Source: Candidatus Woesearchaeota archaeon CG11_big_fil_rev_8_21_14_0_20_43_8
GTDB lineage: Archaea > Nanobdellota > Nanobdellia > Woesearchaeales > CG08-08-20-14
Length of the DNA stretch: 8,923 nucleotides
Direction: 5' to 3'
Assembly: GCA_002762705.1 (NCBI GenBank)
Contig: PCVE01000019.1
Coordinates: 1 to 8,923, forward strand
In this document: in pieces, positions 6,109-8,923 of the stretch
Layout of the letters: every line of letters begins with the position of its first letter
Position numbering within the stretch: position 1 is the first letter of the stretch
Made by a program: the position numbers and the translations under genes
Notes under the pieces: generated by a model
Database searches by the model: none
What the model saw: only the letters and a program-made list of their open reading frames with translations
What the model was told of the DNA's origin: nothing

Positions 6109-6520
6109 ATCTCAATTTGTGTGCGATCATCCACAAGACACCATCATACTTCCCATACGACGTATTTTTGGGGACATTAGCTGCGATTGTCAGGTTGATC
6201 TTTTCACCAGGCATTAGCTGAAAATTATTCTTGGAATAACTCATCCAATCAGCCATCTCACCAGTCGCACGAAATTCGATCACATGCGGTTTTTCATCAC
6301 CATCGATCGTTATCTCACGTATACCGCCTGAACCAGGTGGGACAGTGCCAAAATATAAGGCGTCTGTATCGACATTAAGTCCATATATACCATCGACCGT
6401 TATGTGCATGTCCATTTTCCGTGTCGAATCTATCGACATACCAGACATCATGACAAAAGTCAATGCCGAAATGACCACACTCACACCTGCGATCAGCAAT
6501 AGAGCATATTTCAATCTCAT
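6107..6520 (-). CDS. Small membrane-anchored beta-sandwich protein, 137 residues
   Basis: Second gene of the operon. Residues 6-27 are a hydrophobic signal anchor (LLIAGVSVVISALTFVMMSG) after MRLKY, so the rest should lie outside the membrane. Residues 40-131 make one beta-rich domain with DALYFGTVPPGSGGIREI, then MADWMSYSKNNFQLMPGE and a G-x-Y-x-G strand near the end. The same pattern (a strand, a W or F position, an N/S-F-x-L turn, then a G-Y-x-G strand) appears in the products of both neighbouring genes. Its ATG overlaps the stop of the upstream gene as ATGA, a strong sign of translational coupling, and a GAGGA lies 12 bases upstream. I know no named family. A small periplasmic or pseudoperiplasmic partner of the two larger proteins is the simplest reading, since it is essentially one copy of their shared domain on an anchor. 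Confidence 0.85.
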   Translation of the reverse strand: MRLKYALLLIAGVSVVISALTFVMMSGMSIDSTRKMDMHITVDGIYGLNVDTDALYFGTVPPGSGGIREITIDGDEKPHVIEFRATGEMADWMSYSKNNFQLMPGEKINLTIAANVPKNTSYGKYDGVLWMIAHKLR

Positions 6521-7980
6521 TTTTTCATCAATTCCTCAAGACGGTCCAATGAACCTTCGACATCAGATGACACAACCGTATTTGGTTGCGTCTGTTGAAT
6601 ATGTTGCGTCTGTTGTGCCGGTTGAATCTGCTGCGTTGCATTAATCTGTGACACTTGTTGTATCTGCTGTGTCTGTTGTATCTGTTGTATCGGTTGTGTC
6701 TGCTGAATCGGTTGGTCCAATGGATAGATATTAGATTGCATTGTCGGTTTTTCATAGGTCGATCTCTTCAGATCATCATCCCTTTTCCTTGACATGAGCA
6801 GGAATATGAACAGGTTGACGAGAAGGACGATCATGATCAACAATAACAGATTTGTGCCAGTGAAAAGGCCATACACCAACGTGTTCAGTCTTGGTCCATC
6901 ACTCACTTTTTCACCATCCAACGTGAACTTCACTATCTTCTCGACTGTTTTCGACGCATAATGGACTACGATATGAGCAGTATATTCACCTGCAGTGAGA
7001 TACCCTGAATCCAAGTAAGCCTTCAATGTGGCTTTGCCACGTGGACCTATATTTTCGGAGGTAGATTTCGATTGTCCGACATTGAATCCAGTAGAATTCG
7101 AGAAATCAATTTGTGCAAATACATTGCTTATCTCAGCGTTCCATAATGACTGAAGAGCGATATCAAACATGACGACGTCTCTATGGGATGTATTGACCAA
7201 GACATCATTGATCTTGATTATCAAGTCACCAACTAAGAACATCCCCTTGCTTGTCGCAGGGTTATCTCCACCATATTCGATCTCTGCGACAGCAGTATAA
7301 AACGAAGGCAATGCGTTTTCAGTCTCCCAATACCCGTATAATTGCCCTTCACCGCCGCTTGCAAGTGAAGTCACGCCAGTAGAGACAGTCAATACCAGAT
7401 TACCGCTGGCATCCAATATCTTGATCTTGCCAGAGATATCTTTAAGATAATCTGTCCCATAATTTTTCGCGTCAAGCACGAAATAGACAATCTCACCGGC
7501 ATTGACATTCTCGATCGGCCGGAATGCGGCTTCAAGATATTTTCCGGGCCGTGGCAATTTAAGATTCACAATCATCCCGATCGCGGCATATGCGCCAGTT
7601 GTCCCTTTTGCCTTGAACTCTTCTGCAGGTGGCAGGAGTTCAATGCGTATATCACCGTTCATGCTTGTCTTTGAACCAAATTCTTCTGGAACCTTTATTG
7701 TATAACGAATCGTCGTGCCTGGACCTCCAGCAGGCAATTTGACAGAATCCTGTTCGAATTCGACCCATTCCGCGAAATCACCATATGCGGCGATCTTGGC
7801 TACACTGGCATAAGGCTCCGCATAGATTATTGTTGTTGAGTCTCTGATTGTATCTCCTGGTTTCATGAAATAGCTCTTCTTGACAGGTGTTATACCGATA
7901 GAAGATCCAGCATATGCCACAGAGACACAAATAATCAAGAGAACTATGATTATTGGAACTTGATATCCCCAATTCCTCAT
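6517..7980 (-). CDS. Membrane-anchored multi-domain beta-sandwich protein with Gln-rich tail
   Basis: First gene of the operon, 487 residues. A signal peptide covers residues 1-24 (hydrophobic 9-21, likely cleavage after AYA). Residues 27-140 form a beta-sandwich with YGDFAEWVEFEQDSVKLPAG, resembling the domain in the 137-residue protein. Residues 148-246 and 250-355 look like two CARDB- or Ig-like domains, for example VYFVLDAKNYGTDYLKDISG. A membrane helix at about 374-396 is followed by SRKRDDDLKR, placing the C-terminus in the cytoplasm. The tail contains a Gln-rich low-complexity stretch (423-466) and ends with a short charged helix, SLDRLEELMKK. The TATA box at 8004-8011 predicts transcription from about the ATG itself, so the operon mRNA is probably leaderless. 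The domain plan suggests an envelope structural, adhesion or secretion-related role. Nothing identifies a precise function. Confidence 0.88.
   Translation of the reverse strand: MRNWGYQVPIIIVLLIICVSVAYAGSSIGITPVKKSYFMKPGDTIRDSTTIIYAEPYASVAKIAAYGDFAEWVEFEQDSVKLPAGGPGTTIRYTIKVPEEFGSKTSMNGDIRIELLPPAEEFKAKGTTGAYAAIGMIVNLKLPRPGKYLEAAFRPIENVNAGEIVYFVLDAKNYGTDYLKDISGKIKILDASGNLVLTVSTGVTSLASGGEGQLYGYWETENALPSFYTAVAEIEYGGDNPATSKGMFLVGDLIIKINDVLVNTSHRDVVMFDIALQSLWNAEISNVFAQIDFSNSTGFNVGQSKSTSENIGPRGKATLKAYLDSGYLTAGEYTAHIVVHYASKTVEKIVKFTLDGEKVSDGPRLNTLVYGLFTGTNLLLLIMIVLLVNLFIFLLMSRKRDDDLKRSTYEKPTMQSNIYPLDQPIQQTQPIQQIQQTQQIQQVSQINATQQIQPAQQTQHIQQTQPNTVVSSDVEGSLDRLEELMKK
6583..6714 (-). repeat. Gln-rich low-complexity coding repeat
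   Basis: Residues 423-466 of the 487-residue protein are dominated by Gln with Ile, Thr, Pro and Val in short units such as IQQTQP and IQQIQQTQ. At the DNA level, the plus strand shows imperfect TGTTGTATC / TGTTGTGTC units of about 9 to 15 bases. The repeat is in the predicted cytoplasmic tail. Confidence 0.85.
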
Positions 7981-8003
7981 ACCTATATAATTCTAGTTAA
8001 TCT

Positions 8004-8011
8004 TATTTAAA
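8004..8011 (-). promoter_or_regulatory. TATA box for the three-gene envelope operon
   Basis: The minus strand reads TTTAAATA, centred about 27 bases before the ATG at 7980, which fits leaderless initiation. The element overlaps the TAA stop codon (8009-8007) of the upstream acyltransferase gene. A second AT-rich stretch, ATTATATAG (7983-7991), is too close to the ATG to be this gene's TATA box. Confidence 0.55.
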
Positions 8012-8918
8012 CTTTACTCCAGACAAAGAAACCGCGTCGAGCCTTAAGACCTTCATCTATCAGATTCTGGAGGCATCTCATCACTTCGTGATTCATATGC
8101 AAAAGCTGTCCCGACCCTTGATCTGACTGAACTTGGGTCATTTCTGCTGGCATCTCGGCAGAAATATCTACTGCCAAAGACTGATCCTGAAATTCCATTG
8201 GTCTCCCAACAAAGATATGTATCTTGCTTGGAAAAGGTATCCAATTGACTGTCAGAGGAACAACTTTCACCAGGCCCCATATCTTCAAAGCCAATGCCGC
8301 TGAACTGTATCTTTCGCTCAGTTTACCAAGACCGAATTTAGCGATCGGATCAAAGATGTCTTTTACTTCAGCCAAAGTGAGATGTGTCTCTTCTGCACCT
8401 ATGATCGCGATAGGTATTATCGGCTTCTTCGCAGCAAGAGATACCCGTAGATACCCGTAGTTACCATTTGCGAAACCACCGACAGGTCGGACTTCATACC
8501 GATGATAGAAAGGTTTACATGCATCTTTGATACCGCCAGGGAATGTCATCAGAAGATTATCTTTAAGCAATAAATCTGTCGCGATGTCTCTATCAGCGAC
8601 AACACCGCCAAGGGTCTTGACCAGATCAGAGGATTCAAATAATCTATGGGCCATCCCATAGCAGGTCCTGCCAATCGATTCATAGATTTTCATGGCAAGA
8701 CTCAGCCCATCCCACGGAAGCACATTGGAGTGATTCGCGACAAGAACAGCACCACCACTTTTTGGGATGTTCTCAACGCCATGTATCTCGGGCCGGAAAT
8801 ACAGTTTTCCAAGCTTGTAATAAAAAGTCTTCTCAAGCTCTCCATACCATTTTGAAAGATCATCTTCAGTCAAAAAAGACGCATCGATCTTTGATTTATA
8901 ACCTGTGCCTTTGAACAT
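8007..8918 (-). CDS. Lysophospholipid-type acyltransferase, DGAT2/MGAT-like (LPLAT superfamily)
   Basis: Members of this superfamily transfer an acyl chain to a glycerolipid or other hydroxyl acceptor. The 303-residue product has the LPLAT blocks in order: IHGVENIPKSGGAVLVANHS (45-64), the catalytic NHSNVLPWDG with H63 and D70 in the H-x6-D spacing found in MGAT-like members rather than the H-x4-D of PlsC, GVVADRD (105-111), FPGG (126-129) with HRYEVRP just after, PIIPIAIIGAEE (166-177) and VGRPM (237-241). No clear transmembrane helix is present, so it would be cytoplasmic or peripheral on the membrane. The ATG at 8918 is used, but the frame is open to the window edge, so the true start could lie upstream. 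The last codon sits inside the downstream operon promoter. An archaeon with ether lipids has no obvious use for this enzyme; it may act on imported or unusual lipids, or reflect transfer from bacteria. The acceptor cannot be predicted. Confidence 0.88.
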   Translation of the reverse strand: MFKGTGYKSKIDASFLTEDDLSKWYGELEKTFYYKLGKLYFRPEIHGVENIPKSGGAVLVANHSNVLPWDGLSLAMKIYESIGRTCYGMAHRLFESSDLVKTLGGVVADRDIATDLLLKDNLLMTFPGGIKDACKPFYHRYEVRPVGGFANGNYGYLRVSLAAKKPIIPIAIIGAEETHLTLAEVKDIFDPIAKFGLGKLSERYSSAALALKIWGLVKVVPLTVNWIPFPSKIHIFVGRPMEFQDQSLAVDISAEMPAEMTQVQSDQGSGQLLHMNHEVMRCLQNLIDEGLKARRGFFVWSKV

Positions 8919-8923
8919 CTCAA

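Noticed and set aside
6583..6714. Short repeated TGTTGTATC units considered as a CRISPR-like or intergenic repeat array.
   Set aside because: The units are imperfect, have no spacers of constant size, and encode an in-frame Gln-rich stretch.
8441..8460. Perfect tandem duplication of the 10-mer ATACCCGTAG, suspected frameshifting insertion in the acyltransferase gene.
   Set aside because: With both copies, the frame reads NYGYLRVSLAAKKPIIPIA, which matches the family pattern on both sides. Removing one copy would break the frame, so the duplication is part of the normal sequence.

Overview
The window looks archaeal. Several start codons have AT-rich TATA boxes of archaeal type about 25 bases upstream, and two of these imply leaderless mRNAs. 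The phosphoenolpyruvate carboxylase is the short archaeal type. There is an AbrB-PhoU fusion regulator of a kind common in archaea, and an operon of membrane-anchored beta-sandwich proteins like those in many uncultivated archaea. The gene mix (an acyltransferase in an archaeon, a MopE-type motif, many Ig-like surface proteins) fits a DPANN-like lineage such as Woesearchaeota, but that placement is inference. No mobile element, CRISPR array, tRNA or rRNA was seen.

Layout. Bases 2-538 (+) are the 3' part of a Lys/Arg-rich coiled-coil protein cut by the window edge. Bases 617-2098 (+) encode archaeal-type PEP carboxylase (ppcA). Two minus-strand genes follow: a 56-residue protein of unknown function (2104-2274), convergent with ppcA, and a SpoT/MESH1-like HD hydrolase (2360-3331). 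A 317-base divergent intergenic region (3332-3648) holds three consecutive hairpins, a T-run and strong TATA boxes. An AbrB-PhoU regulator follows at 3649-4587 (+). It converges, with one base between stop codons, on a three-gene minus-strand operon (7980 to 4589) of membrane-anchored beta-sandwich proteins. Bases 8007-8918 (-) encode a DGAT2/MGAT-like acyltransferase whose stop codon lies inside the operon's TATA box.

How the genes may work together. PEP carboxylase makes oxaloacetate from PEP and bicarbonate. The HD protein keeps the residues expected for (p)ppGpp or related nucleotide hydrolysis, and the AbrB-PhoU protein is probably a DNA-binding regulator, so the centre of the window has a metabolic and regulatory flavour. 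The three-gene operon is the most distinctive part. Its proteins appear to share one beta-sandwich module, at least four copies in all, one of them predicted to lie on the cytoplasmic side. One protein adds a Cys/Asp-rich MopE-like metal-binding motif, and another a Gln-rich cytoplasmic tail. Together they look like an uncharacterised envelope complex. The other candidate novelty is the structured segment upstream of the HD gene, which could be a small RNA or a long regulatory leader.
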